Shown: one piece after another, positions 5,848-11,694 of the stretch | How the letters are laid out: each line of letters begins with the position of its first letter | Numbering within the stretch: the stretch's first letter is position 1 | Assembly: GCA_945928585.1 (NCBI GenBank) | Contig: CAMENQ010000038.1 | Location: forward strand, 1 to 11,694 | From: an uncultured Roseburia sp. | Lineage (GTDB): Bacteria; Bacillota; Clostridia; Lachnospirales; Lachnospiraceae | DNA: 11,694 nucleotides | Reading direction: 5' to 3' | The notes under the pieces: generated by a model | Database searches by the model: none | Seen by the model: the letters and a program-made list of their open reading frames with translations, nothing else | Told to the model about the DNA's origin: nothing | Position numbers and translations under genes: made by a program

Positions 5848-6302
5848 TGGAAAATCAGATAAAAATAATTGACAGCTTTTCATGGGAGGATACCTATAAA
5901 TTGGGTGAAGAACTGGGAAAAGCCGTAAATAAGGGAACCATCCTATGCCTTAATGGAGACTTGGGTGTAGGAAAGACTGTGTTTACACAGGGGTTTGCAA
6001 AGGGACTTGGCATTGAAGAACCTATAAACAGTCCCACCTTTACCATTGTACAGGAATATCACACGGGAAGACTGCCACTTTATCATTTTGATGTTTACAG
6101 AATAGGTGATGTATCTGAAATGGACGATATCGGATATGAAGACTATTTTTTGGGAGACGGAGTATGTCTTATAGAATGGGCCAGCCTCATAGATGAAATA
6201 ATTCCATATGATGCTGTTTCAGTCACTATAGAAAAAGAATTGGAGAAGGGCTTTGATTATCGGCGTATAACCATTAAAGGCTTAAATAAAGACAGACCTT
6301 AA
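5847..6302 (+). CDS. tsaE: t6A synthesis ATPase TsaE
   Basis: TsaE is the ATPase that works with TsaB and TsaD to form N6-threonylcarbamoyladenosine at position 37 of tRNAs reading ANN codons. At 151 residues the length is typical. Visible motifs are the Walker A loop GDLGVGKT (37-44), SPTF (62-65), HFDVYR (80-85) and LIEW (108-111), all in the expected order. The ATG shares one base with the stop codon of the upstream gene and has GGAAGG just before it. tsaB follows about 40 nt later. No key residue is missing. Confidence 0.97.
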   Translation: MENQIKIIDSFSWEDTYKLGEELGKAVNKGTILCLNGDLGVGKTVFTQGFAKGLGIEEPINSPTFTIVQEYHTGRLPLYHFDVYRIGDVSEMDDIGYEDYFLGDGVCLIEWASLIDEIIPYDAVSVTIEKELEKGFDYRRITIKGLNKDRP

Positions 6303-6342
6303 AAATTATTATTAGGACAAAGAGGTTTAAATGGAGGACAAT

Positions 6343-7056
6343 ATGAACATATTAGCCATAGAGACATCCTCACTTGTGGCATCAGCAGCCATAGTGTCTG
6401 ATGATATAATGATAGCAGAATATACCATGAATTACAAAAAGACACATTCACAGACACTGCTGCCTATGATTGACGAGATTTGCAGGATGACAGAGTACGA
6501 CATAAACAATATAGATTATATAGCTGTATCGGCAGGTCCCGGCTCATTTACAGGCCTTAGAATAGGAAGTGCAACGGCAAAGGGACTTGGACTGGCTCTT
6601 GACAAGCCATTGGTTCATGTGCCGACAGTAGAAGCGATGGCGTATAATATATACGACACATCTTCACTCATATGTCCTATTATGGATGCCAGAAGAAATC
6701 AGGTATATACCGGTATATACAGAAATAATAAAGGAAACGTGGAAACGGTAAGGGAGCAGTGTGCCATATCCGTAGATGAACTTATAGCTTCATTAAATTC
6801 TTTAAAAAATGAAGTTATTTTTATGGGTGATGGTGTGCCGGTTTTTGCCGATATAATAAATGAGAAGCTTGAAGTGCCTCACACCTTTGCTTCTGCACAT
6901 TTAAACAGACAGAGGGCAGGTGCGGTTGCACAGGCAGCGAAGAAATATATTGCCAGGGGAAAAACAGAGACGGCAGCAGAGCACAGACCGGATTACTTAA
7001 GACTTTCACAGGCTGAAAGAGAGCTTGAGGAAAAGAACAGGAGTACAAATAATTGA
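6343..7056 (+). CDS. tsaB: t6A synthesis scaffold protein TsaB
   Basis: TsaB (YeaZ) is the ASKHA-fold partner of TsaD and is required, with TsaE, for t6A37 formation. The protein has 237 residues from this start, beginning MNILAIETSS as is usual for the family, with HSQTLLP (35-41) and the hallmark SAGPGSFTGLR (63-73). GGAGG at 6333-6337 is 5 nt before the ATG at 6343. An earlier in-frame ATG at 6331, with AGAGG before it, would add four residues (MEDN); it is less likely because it lies against the Shine-Dalgarno of the second site. The stop codon overlaps the rimI start, so the two are coupled. Confidence 0.96.
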   Translation: MNILAIETSSLVASAAIVSDDIMIAEYTMNYKKTHSQTLLPMIDEICRMTEYDINNIDYIAVSAGPGSFTGLRIGSATAKGLGLALDKPLVHVPTVEAMAYNIYDTSSLICPIMDARRNQVYTGIYRNNKGNVETVREQCAISVDELIASLNSLKNEVIFMGDGVPVFADIINEKLEVPHTFASAHLNRQRAGAVAQAAKKYIARGKTETAAEHRPDYLRLSQAERELEEKNRSTNN

Positions 7057-7526
7057 GCATAGTTATAAAGCCAATGACAAAGGAGCATATTCCGCAGGTA
7101 GTAAAAATAGAAGAACAGTCATTTTCCATACCATGGTCAGAAAATGCCTTTTTAGAATCTTTTTCCTATGACCATGCATTGTTTTTAGTAGCATTGGATG
7201 AGTCTTGTAAACAGTCAGATGAGGAAGATACGGTAGCGGGCTACATAGGAATGTATAAGGTCTTTAACGAAGGGGATATTACTAATATTGCAGTAAGTCC
7301 GGAGTATAGGGGTAAGGGAATCGGATTAGCCCTGATGAATGAAATAAAGGAGCTTGCAATAGGGAAAAATATAGAAACCCTTATTTTGGAGGTCAGAGAA
7401 AGCAACAGCACAGCGATTAATCTGTATGAAAAGGTTGGTTTTAACCGTGCAGGCATAAGAAAAAATTTTTACGAAAAGCCGGTGGAAAATGCCATAGTAA
7501 TGTATATGCAACTATTACCATTGTAA
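7053..7526 (+). CDS. rimI: GNAT acetyltransferase RimI-like
   Basis: RimI acetylates the N-terminal alanine of ribosomal protein S18 in well-studied bacteria. This 157-residue protein has the RimI-type block FSIPWSENAF (24-33), ITNIAVSP (76-83), the acetyl-CoA loop RGKGIG (86-91), and the C-terminal LEVRESNSTAINLYEKVGF. The start is TTG at 7053, overlapping the tsaB stop (TTGA), with AGGAG at 7039-7043 at good spacing. The tsaE-tsaB-rimI order is common in Firmicutes and supports RimI over another GNAT. The substrate here is inferred from homology. Confidence 0.92.
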   Translation: MSIVIKPMTKEHIPQVVKIEEQSFSIPWSENAFLESFSYDHALFLVALDESCKQSDEEDTVAGYIGMYKVFNEGDITNIAVSPEYRGKGIGLALMNEIKELAIGKNIETLILEVRESNSTAINLYEKVGFNRAGIRKNFYEKPVENAIVMYMQLLPL

Positions 7527-7600
7527 AAAAACAAAGCTTCATATATACTGTTGCTAACAGACATCAACATATATACCACCAAAATTTAATGGAGGCTGAT

Positions 7601-7849
7601 ATGAGAAGATACGAAAAGGGCGACAGTAACAATGTGGTTCAGGCTATGTGTAATATGTGCGGCAGAGAAATTAAAATACAAAACGGACTTGTGCTTGACG
7701 GAGTATTATCCATTGAATATAAATGGGGTTACTTCTCAGATTTTGACGGACAGACACACAGCTTTGATATTTGTCAGGAGTGCTATAAAAAACTTGAAAA
7801 AAGCTTTGTAATTCCTATTGATAAAGAAAATACAAACGAAATGCTATAA
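7601..7849 (+). CDS. Small zinc-ribbon-like protein, unknown function
   Basis: This 82-residue protein is not recognised as a named family. Two Cys pairs, CNMC (17-20) and CQEC (58-61), are spaced as in a treble-clef or zinc-ribbon fold and probably bind one zinc. The loop between them is aromatic and acidic (EYKWGYFSDFDGQTH). There is no signal peptide or membrane helix, so it is probably cytoplasmic. GGAGG at 7591-7595 is 5 nt before the ATG at 7601; an ATG at 7589 overlaps that site and is less likely. It sits in the tRNA/ribosome maturation operon, 74 nt after rimI and 34 nt before the RNase Z-like gene. A role in nucleic acid or translation factor binding is possible but unproven. Confidence 0.85.
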   Translation: MRRYEKGDSNNVVQAMCNMCGREIKIQNGLVLDGVLSIEYKWGYFSDFDGQTHSFDICQECYKKLEKSFVIPIDKENTNEML

Positions 7850-7883
7850 AAAAGCGATATTTAACCGCAGAAACGAGGAAAAG

Positions 7884-8795
7884 ATGTTAGATGTTTGTTT
7901 GCTTGGAACAAGCGGCATGATGCCACTTCCAAAAAGATGGCTGACAGCCCTGATGACAAGATATAATGGAAGCAGTCTGCTTATAGACTGCGGAGAGGGA
8001 ACACAGCTTGCCATAAAGGAGCAGGGGTGGAGCTTCAATCCTATAGATATTATATGCTTTACCCATTATCATGGAGATCATATAAGCGGACTTCCGGGAC
8101 TGCTTCTGACTATGGGTAATGCAGACAGGAGAGAGCCGGTGACTATGATAGGTCCAAAGGGACTTGAGAGAGTAGTAAATTCACTGAGAGTAATAGCCCC
8201 TGAGCTTCCCTTTGAAATAAAATTTATTGAGATAACAGAACCGGAACAGACTATATATATAAAAGGCTACAAAATTCATGCCTTTAAGGTATTGCACAAT
8301 ATCCTGTGTTACGGTTATAATATAGAAATAGAAAGAAATGGAAAATTCCTTCTGGAAAAGGCAGAGGGCTTAAATATACCAAAAATGCACTGGAATATGC
8401 TTCAAAAGGGTGAAAACGTAGAATATGAAGGCGAAATATATACACCTGATATGGTTTTAGGTGAACGGAGGAAAGGCATAAAACTGACATATTGTACCGA
8501 TTCAAGACCTGTCCCGCTTATTGCACAAAAAGCAAAGGATGCAGACTTGTTTATATGTGAGGGAATGTACGGAGAAAAGGACAAACAGGCAAAGGCAAAA
8601 GAATATAAGCATATGACCTTCCATGAGGCAGCAGAACTTGGAAAAGAAGCGAAGCCGAAGGAGATGTGGCTTACACATTACAGCCCGTCCCTTATTCGTC
8701 CGGAAGAGTATATGAAGGAAATAAGAGAGATATATGAAAATATATATCCCGGTAAAGACGGAAAAACCATCACCCTTAAGTTTGAGGAGGAATAA
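7884..8795 (+). CDS. rnz: Ribonuclease Z-like metallo-beta-lactamase hydrolase
   Basis: This 303-residue MBL-fold protein is probably tRNase Z, which cuts the 3' trailer from tRNA precursors. Visible zinc ligands are THYHGDH (60-66, the HxHxDH motif), His138, Asp206 in TDSRP, and His265 in LTHYSP; His243 in HMTFHEAAEL matches the family's second catalytic His. DCGEGTQ (35-41) and the N-terminal LLGTSG are also typical. The start at 7884 has GAGG at 7875-7878, whereas a longer reading from 7818 would overlap the previous gene. The N-terminal loop (MMPLPKRWLTALMTRY) differs from textbook tRNase Z, so another MBL RNase or phosphodiesterase is possible. The operon context of tRNA modification genes favours RNase Z. 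Confidence 0.82.
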   Translation: MLDVCLLGTSGMMPLPKRWLTALMTRYNGSSLLIDCGEGTQLAIKEQGWSFNPIDIICFTHYHGDHISGLPGLLLTMGNADRREPVTMIGPKGLERVVNSLRVIAPELPFEIKFIEITEPEQTIYIKGYKIHAFKVLHNILCYGYNIEIERNGKFLLEKAEGLNIPKMHWNMLQKGENVEYEGEIYTPDMVLGERRKGIKLTYCTDSRPVPLIAQKAKDADLFICEGMYGEKDKQAKAKEYKHMTFHEAAELGKEAKPKEMWLTHYSPSLIRPEEYMKEIREIYENIYPGKDGKTITLKFEEE

Positions 8796-8829
8796 CTTAC
8801 AGGTATAAACAGAAAGGCTGGTGAAGAAA

Positions 8830-9408
8830 ATGAAAAAATTAAAGTATTTAATGACACTTGCACTGATACTTGTACTGGGACTGCTCATATATTATTATGT
8901 GGTAAATAAAGAAGACAAAAATTCAGATAACTCAGAAAATGCAACAGTGTCACTGGTAGAAAAAAATATGGCAAAGGATTTGGATAATAATTATCCAAAG
9001 TCAGCCAGAGAAGTTGTATCATATTTTACAAGTATTCAGGAATGTTATTACAATGAAGATGTAAATGAAGATAAACTGGTACAGCTTGCATATCAGGCAA
9101 TGAAACTCTTTGATGATAAGCTTGTAGATGCAAATCCATTTGATACCTATTATGCTGATTTGACAAAGGAAATTAAAGAATACAAAGCACAGGGAAAAAC
9201 TATATCAAAAATAATTTTAGATAAGTCTTCTGACATTGAATATTCAGAAACTGACGGAGTGAAGTATGCAAAGATGAACTGTATCTATTATTTAAAAACC
9301 TCAAAGGGAACTGATAAGGTAACAGAGACATATGCTCTAAGGTGTGATGATGCGGGTAATTGGAAGATACTTGGATGGCAGTTATATGAACCAAGTGAAT
9401 ATGAATAA
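8830..9408 (+). CDS. Membrane-anchored extracytoplasmic protein, unknown function
   Basis: This protein of about 192 residues has a short basic N-terminus (MKKLKYL) and one hydrophobic helix (about residues 7-25). An acidic, Asn- and Asp-rich linker and a soluble domain follow. No lipobox Cys is present, so it is probably a single-pass protein with its domain outside the cell. It resembles small single-pass Lachnospiraceae proteins, possibly those called DUF6715; that name is from memory and uncertain. The C-terminal region (YYLKTSKGTDKVTETYAL, then GNWKILGWQLYE) looks like a SnoaL/NTF2-like beta sheet, which is weak inference. The ATG at 8830 is preferred with GGTG at 8820; a GTG at 8821 would add three residues. 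It is the last gene before the terminator at 9431. Confidence 0.78.
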   Translation: MKKLKYLMTLALILVLGLLIYYYVVNKEDKNSDNSENATVSLVEKNMAKDLDNNYPKSAREVVSYFTSIQECYYNEDVNEDKLVQLAYQAMKLFDDKLVDANPFDTYYADLTKEIKEYKAQGKTISKIILDKSSDIEYSETDGVKYAKMNCIYYLKTSKGTDKVTETYALRCDDAGNWKILGWQLYEPSEYE

Positions 9409-9430
9409 GAACATATGGTAGGAGTGAATA

Positions 9431-9467
9431 GTGTAAAAAAATGAGCTATGTGGCTCATTTTTTACAC
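9431..9467. terminator. Strong bidirectional intrinsic terminator
   Basis: GTGTAAAAAAATGAGC (9431-9446) pairs with GCTCATTTTTTACAC (9453-9467) over 15 bp with one bulged A and a 6-nt loop. The arms carry an A run on one side and a T run on the other, so it can work on both strands. It closes the operon that begins at 5329, which means tsaD probably needs its own promoter. Confidence 0.88.
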
Positions 9468-9480
9468 GTTCATTTGTGCT

Positions 9481-9524
9481 GAGCGTAAAAAGCAGAATGA
9501 TACCAGAGCGTAAAAAGCAGAATG
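9481..9524 (+). repeat. 19-bp direct repeat in the tsaD leader
   Basis: GAGCGTAAAAAGCAGAATG occurs exactly at 9481-9499 and 9506-9524, a period of 25 bp, and a partial third copy (GAGCG, 9528-9532) follows. The repeat sits between the terminator and tsaD. It could be a pair of protein binding sites or part of a dispersed element. Confidence 0.85.
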
Positions 9525-9583
9525 TAAGAGCGAATTTGAGATTTGCCCGCCCGTCGGGTTCACCGGAATGGAGATTATTAATT
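9525..9583 (+). promoter_or_regulatory. tsaD 5' leader with two small hairpins
   Basis: GCGAAT (9530-9535) and ATTTGC (9541-9546) form a 6-bp stem including one G-T pair. CCCG (9546-9549) can pair with CGGG (9555-9558), sharing one base with the first stem. GGAG (9570-9573), 10 nt before the tsaD ATG, is the ribosome binding site. No good promoter boxes were found. The frame stays open upstream to a GTG at 9476, but that part does not resemble TsaD. Confidence 0.4.
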
Positions 9584-10615
9584 ATGGAAGAAAAAAAAGA
9601 TATATTTATACTGGCTATAGAAAGCTCCTGTGATGAGACAGCAGCTTCAGTAGTAAAAAACGGCAGGACAATTTTATCAAATGTTATCTCATCACAGATA
9701 GCCTTACATACACAATATGGTGGTGTAGTTCCTGAAATTGCCTCAAGAAAGCATATAGAAAATATAAATGGAGTTATAGAAGAAGCCCTGGCGGAAGCGG
9801 AGGTTACTTTAGATGACGTTGATGCCATAGGTGTGACATATGGTCCAGGACTTGTTGGAGCACTTCTTGTAGGCGTGGCAGAAGCAAAGGCAATAGCATT
9901 TGCAAAAAAGAAGCCTCTTGTGGGAGTGCATCATATAGAAGGACATATTTCTGCAAATTATATAGAAAACAAAGAATTGGAGCCGCCATTTATATGCCTT
10001 GTTGTATCCGGAGGACATACACATCTTGTAGTAGTAAATGATTACGGTGACTATAAGGTTATAGGCAGAACAAGGGATGATGCGGCAGGAGAAGCCTTTG
10101 ATAAAGTTGCAAGAGCCATAGGACTTGGATATCCGGGAGGCCCTAAAATAGACAAATTGTCAAAAGAAGGAAACCCTGATGCCATAAAATTCCCTATAGC
10201 TAAAGTAAATGATGCACCACTGGATTTTAGCTTCAGTGGACTTAAGTCTGCTGTTTTAAATCACATAAATATGTGTCAGATGAAAAATATAGAAATAAAT
10301 GCAGCAGATATAGCAGCATCCTTCCAAAAATCAGTAGTTGATGTACTTGTGGCACATGGAATGGAAGCCTGCAAAATGTATGGCATAAAGAAATTTGCCA
10401 TAGCAGGAGGAGTAGCATCAAATTCAGCAATAAGAGAAGCATTTATAGCCGAATGTAAAAAAAGAAAAATAGAGTTTTATCATCCTTCACCTATATTCTG
10501 CACAGACAATGCAGCTATGATAGGCGTGGCCGCGTACTATGAATACATAAAAGGTGTCAGACATGGCTATGATTTAAATGCCGTCCCCGGTTTAAAACTG
10601 GGAGAGCGCCTGTAG
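9584..10615 (+). CDS. tsaD: t6A synthesis threonylcarbamoyltransferase TsaD
   Basis: TsaD (YgjD/Gcp/Kae1 family) transfers the threonylcarbamoyl group to A37 of ANN-decoding tRNAs, working with TsaB and TsaE. The protein has 343 residues, the usual length. It starts [14 protein letters not shown] (9-22), then [12 protein letters not shown] (46-57), [12 protein letters not shown] (86-97), the metal-binding HHIEGH (116-121) with His117 and His121, SGGHTHL (142-148), and a late Asp in [10 protein letters not shown]. The ATG at 9584 fits the family start; an upstream GTG at 9476 would add 36 residues encoded by the repeat region and is rejected. tsaD is separated from tsaE and tsaB by three genes and a terminator. 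ispD follows 76 nt after the stop. Confidence 0.97.
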   Translation: MEEKKDIFILAIESSCDETAASVVKNGRTILSNVISSQIALHTQYGGVVPEIASRKHIENINGVIEEALAEAEVTLDDVDAIGVTYGPGLVGALLVGVAEAKAIAFAKKKPLVGVHHIEGHISANYIENKELEPPFICLVVSGGHTHLVVVNDYGDYKVIGRTRDDAAGEAFDKVARAIGLGYPGGPKIDKLSKEGNPDAIKFPIAKVNDAPLDFSFSGLKSAVLNHINMCQMKNIEINAADIAASFQKSVVDVLVAHGMEACKMYGIKKFAIAGGVASNSAIREAFIAECKKRKIEFYHPSPIFCTDNAAMIGVAAYYEYIKGVRHGYDLNAVPGLKLGERL

Positions 10616-10655
10616 CCGGAACATCAAGGAGTTAAAATTTTAAGCACAAACTTTT

Positions 10656-10677
10656 TGCATACAGAAAACGTGTGCAG
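10656..10677 (+). other. Small hairpin between tsaD and ispD
   Basis: TGCATAC and GTGTGCA can pair over 7 bp (one G-U pair) around an A-rich loop. T residues come before it and not after it, so it is not a terminator for tsaD. It may be an mRNA-processing or stability element in a tsaD-ispD transcript. Confidence 0.3.
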
Positions 10678-10691
10678 AAAAGAGGAGAATT

Positions 10692-11414
10692 ATGAGGACT
10701 ACAGCAGTTATATTATCCGGTGGAAAAGGAAAACGAATGGGAACCGCATTAAGCAAGCAGTATCTTGAACTTGAGGGACATCCCGTTTTATATTATGCAT
10801 TAAAAACATTTGAAAAGTCGTCTGTAGATAATATTGTAATAGTATGCGGAGAAGGAGACGAAACATATATAAGGGAAAATATTACAGACAAATACAATAT
10901 AAAAAAAATATCAGCCATAGTAACAGGCGGAAAAGAACGATACAATTCCGTATACAACGGCTTAAAGGCAATAGAAGAAAAAAACATACCTACAGATATA
11001 GTGCTTATACACGATGGTGCAAGAGCGTTTATTACTGTTGAAACCATAGAACAGCTTATAAAATGCTGTGAGACGGAAAAAGCCTGTGTGGCAGCAGTAA
11101 GAGTAAAGGATACCATAAAAATATCAGATGAAGAAGGCTGTATAAAGGAAACCATGCCAAGAGAAAACCTTTGGCAGATACAGACGCCACAGACGTTTGA
11201 ATATAGTCTTATAAAGAAAGCATATGATTATGTGTTATCAGGAGACACCTCAGGAATAACAGATGATGCTATGGTTTTGGAAAAATACTGTGACCAGAAG
11301 ATTAAACTGGTAGAAGCCTCCTACAACAATATTAAAATAACTACACCGGAGGATATGATATTTGGAAAGGCTATCATAGATAGCTATATTTTACAACAGA
11401 CAGATGAAGATTAA
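10692..11414 (+). CDS. ispD: 2-C-methyl-D-erythritol 4-phosphate cytidylyltransferase IspD
   Basis: IspD joins CTP and methylerythritol 4-phosphate to give CDP-methylerythritol, the third step of the MEP isoprenoid pathway in the cytoplasm. At 240 residues the length is normal. Motifs are the nucleotide loop SGGKGKRMG (9-17, where many IspD have AAGxGxRMG), SKQY with Lys22, HDGAR, VKDTIK, QTPQTF, TDDAMVLE and the C-terminal NIKITTPEDM. Bacillus-type TarI/YacN-like cytidylyltransferases share this fold, but the motif set favours IspD. AGAGGAG lies 4-5 nt before the ATG. No other MEP gene is in the window, and it probably shares a transcript with tsaD. Confidence 0.93.
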   Translation: MRTTAVILSGGKGKRMGTALSKQYLELEGHPVLYYALKTFEKSSVDNIVIVCGEGDETYIRENITDKYNIKKISAIVTGGKERYNSVYNGLKAIEEKNIPTDIVLIHDGARAFITVETIEQLIKCCETEKACVAAVRVKDTIKISDEEGCIKETMPRENLWQIQTPQTFEYSLIKKAYDYVLSGDTSGITDDAMVLEKYCDQKIKLVEASYNNIKITTPEDMIFGKAIIDSYILQQTDED

Positions 11415-11488
11415 TATGCATTAGCATTAAATGAAACACAGAAACTATAATATGAGCCTGCATCAAAAACAAAATATTGTAGATTGAG

Positions 11489-11514
11489 GGTGTAAAAAAC
11501 ACCACATATTGTGG
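11489..11514. other. Two overlapping short hairpins after ispD
   Basis: GGTGT (11489-11493) pairs with ACACC (11499-11503), and CCACA (11502-11506) pairs with TGTGG (11510-11514). The stems share bases 11502-11503, so they exclude each other. On the minus strand the second stem is followed by a T-rich run, so it looks like a terminator there, but no minus-strand gene is present to end. Confidence 0.35.
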
Positions 11515-11548
11515 AAAGAAAAAAATATAAAAAAATTAAAAAAAGTTG

Positions 11549-11577
11549 TTGACATATCTCTTTTATAGTGATATTAT
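11549..11577 (+). promoter_or_regulatory. Promoter of the tRNA-Ser gene
   Basis: TTGACA (11549-11554) and TATTAT (11572-11577), separated by 17 nt, form a near-consensus promoter. Transcription would start near 11584. The AT-rich tract just upstream (11515-11548) could act as an UP element, common for stable RNA genes. Confidence 0.82.
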
Positions 11578-11583
11578 ATTTCT

Positions 11584-11610
11584 TGCTGACGGCGAGATAA
11601 CAAGTCGGCA
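11584..11610 (+). other. Leader hairpin before tRNA-Ser
   Basis: TGCTGAC (11584-11590) pairs with GTCGGCA (11604-11610) over 7 bp with one G-U pair. It lies at the expected 5' end of the tRNA precursor and ends 30 nt before the tRNA. A processing role is plausible. Confidence 0.45.
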
Positions 11611-11640
11611 GGAACATTACAACAGGATAATGAAACCTTT

Positions 11641-11694
11641 GGAGAGGTATCGAAGTGGTCATAACGAGGCGGTCTTGAAAACCGTTTGTCCGCA
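11641..11694 (+). tRNA. tRNA-Ser (anticodon UGA), cut by the window end
   Basis: The gene begins with the 5' acceptor strand GGAGAGG, then a D arm (TATCGAAGTGGTCATAACGA) and an anticodon arm with loop CTTGAAA (11674-11680). The anticodon is TGA (11676-11678), which reads UCN serine codons. A36-A37-A38 is the usual MiaA recognition site, so A37 is probably i6A-type and not a t6A target. The variable arm, T arm and 3' acceptor lie beyond the window. Its own promoter is at 11549-11577. Confidence 0.95.

Noticed and set aside
7527..7600. Terminator after rimI
   Set aside because: Only a small CTGTT/AACAG hairpin without a T tract is present, so the operon probably continues.
9476..9583. N-terminal extension of TsaD from GTG 9476
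   Set aside because: The peptide is encoded by a direct repeat and is unrelated to TsaD; the ATG at 9584 fits the family start and has a GGAG upstream.
9382..9828. Minus-strand ORF of 148 residues over the start of tsaD
   Set aside because: It is antisense to tsaD and crosses the terminator at 9431-9467; no family features were seen.

Overview
The window looks like a chromosomal segment of an AT-rich Gram-positive anaerobe of the class Clostridia, most likely Lachnospiraceae. The evidence is strong GGAGG-type ribosome binding sites, A-rich codon use, a classic FMN riboswitch with an intrinsic terminator, and a housekeeping cluster (tsaE-tsaB-rimI, RNase Z, tsaD, ispD) arranged as in that group. 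The family assignment is inferred from protein style, not from a search.

Layout. Positions 95-1188 (+) hold two tandem paralogous small membrane proteins with matching Cys motifs. After a gap with a terminator, tex (1385-3544, +) encodes an S1-domain RNA-binding protein. tex converges on ribU (4737-3988, -), the riboflavin-binding S component of an ECF transporter. The convergent gap (3545-3987) holds a smaller predicted hairpin and a near-perfect 339-nt palindrome with 112-nt arms. The ribU leader (about 5200 to 4738, -) carries an FMN riboswitch, a long linker and an intrinsic terminator. A divergent, near-consensus promoter at 5252-5280 starts the rightward operon: ycxB-like, tsaE, tsaB, rimI, a small zinc-ribbon protein, an RNase Z-like hydrolase and a membrane-anchored protein, ending at a strong bidirectional hairpin (9431-9467). 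tsaD follows behind a leader with direct repeats, then ispD. A tRNA-Ser(UGA) with its own promoter is cut by the window end.

How the parts work together. TsaB, TsaD and TsaE are three of the four bacterial proteins that make t6A37 on ANN-decoding tRNAs; TsaC is not in this window. RimI, RNase Z and the tRNA gene continue the theme of tRNA and ribosome maturation. RibU imports riboflavin and is predicted to be shut off by FMN through transcription attenuation. No phage, CRISPR, toxin-antitoxin or transposase gene was seen. The least explained parts are the 339-nt palindrome, the tandem Cys-motif membrane proteins, the tsaD leader repeats and the unusually long ribU expression platform.
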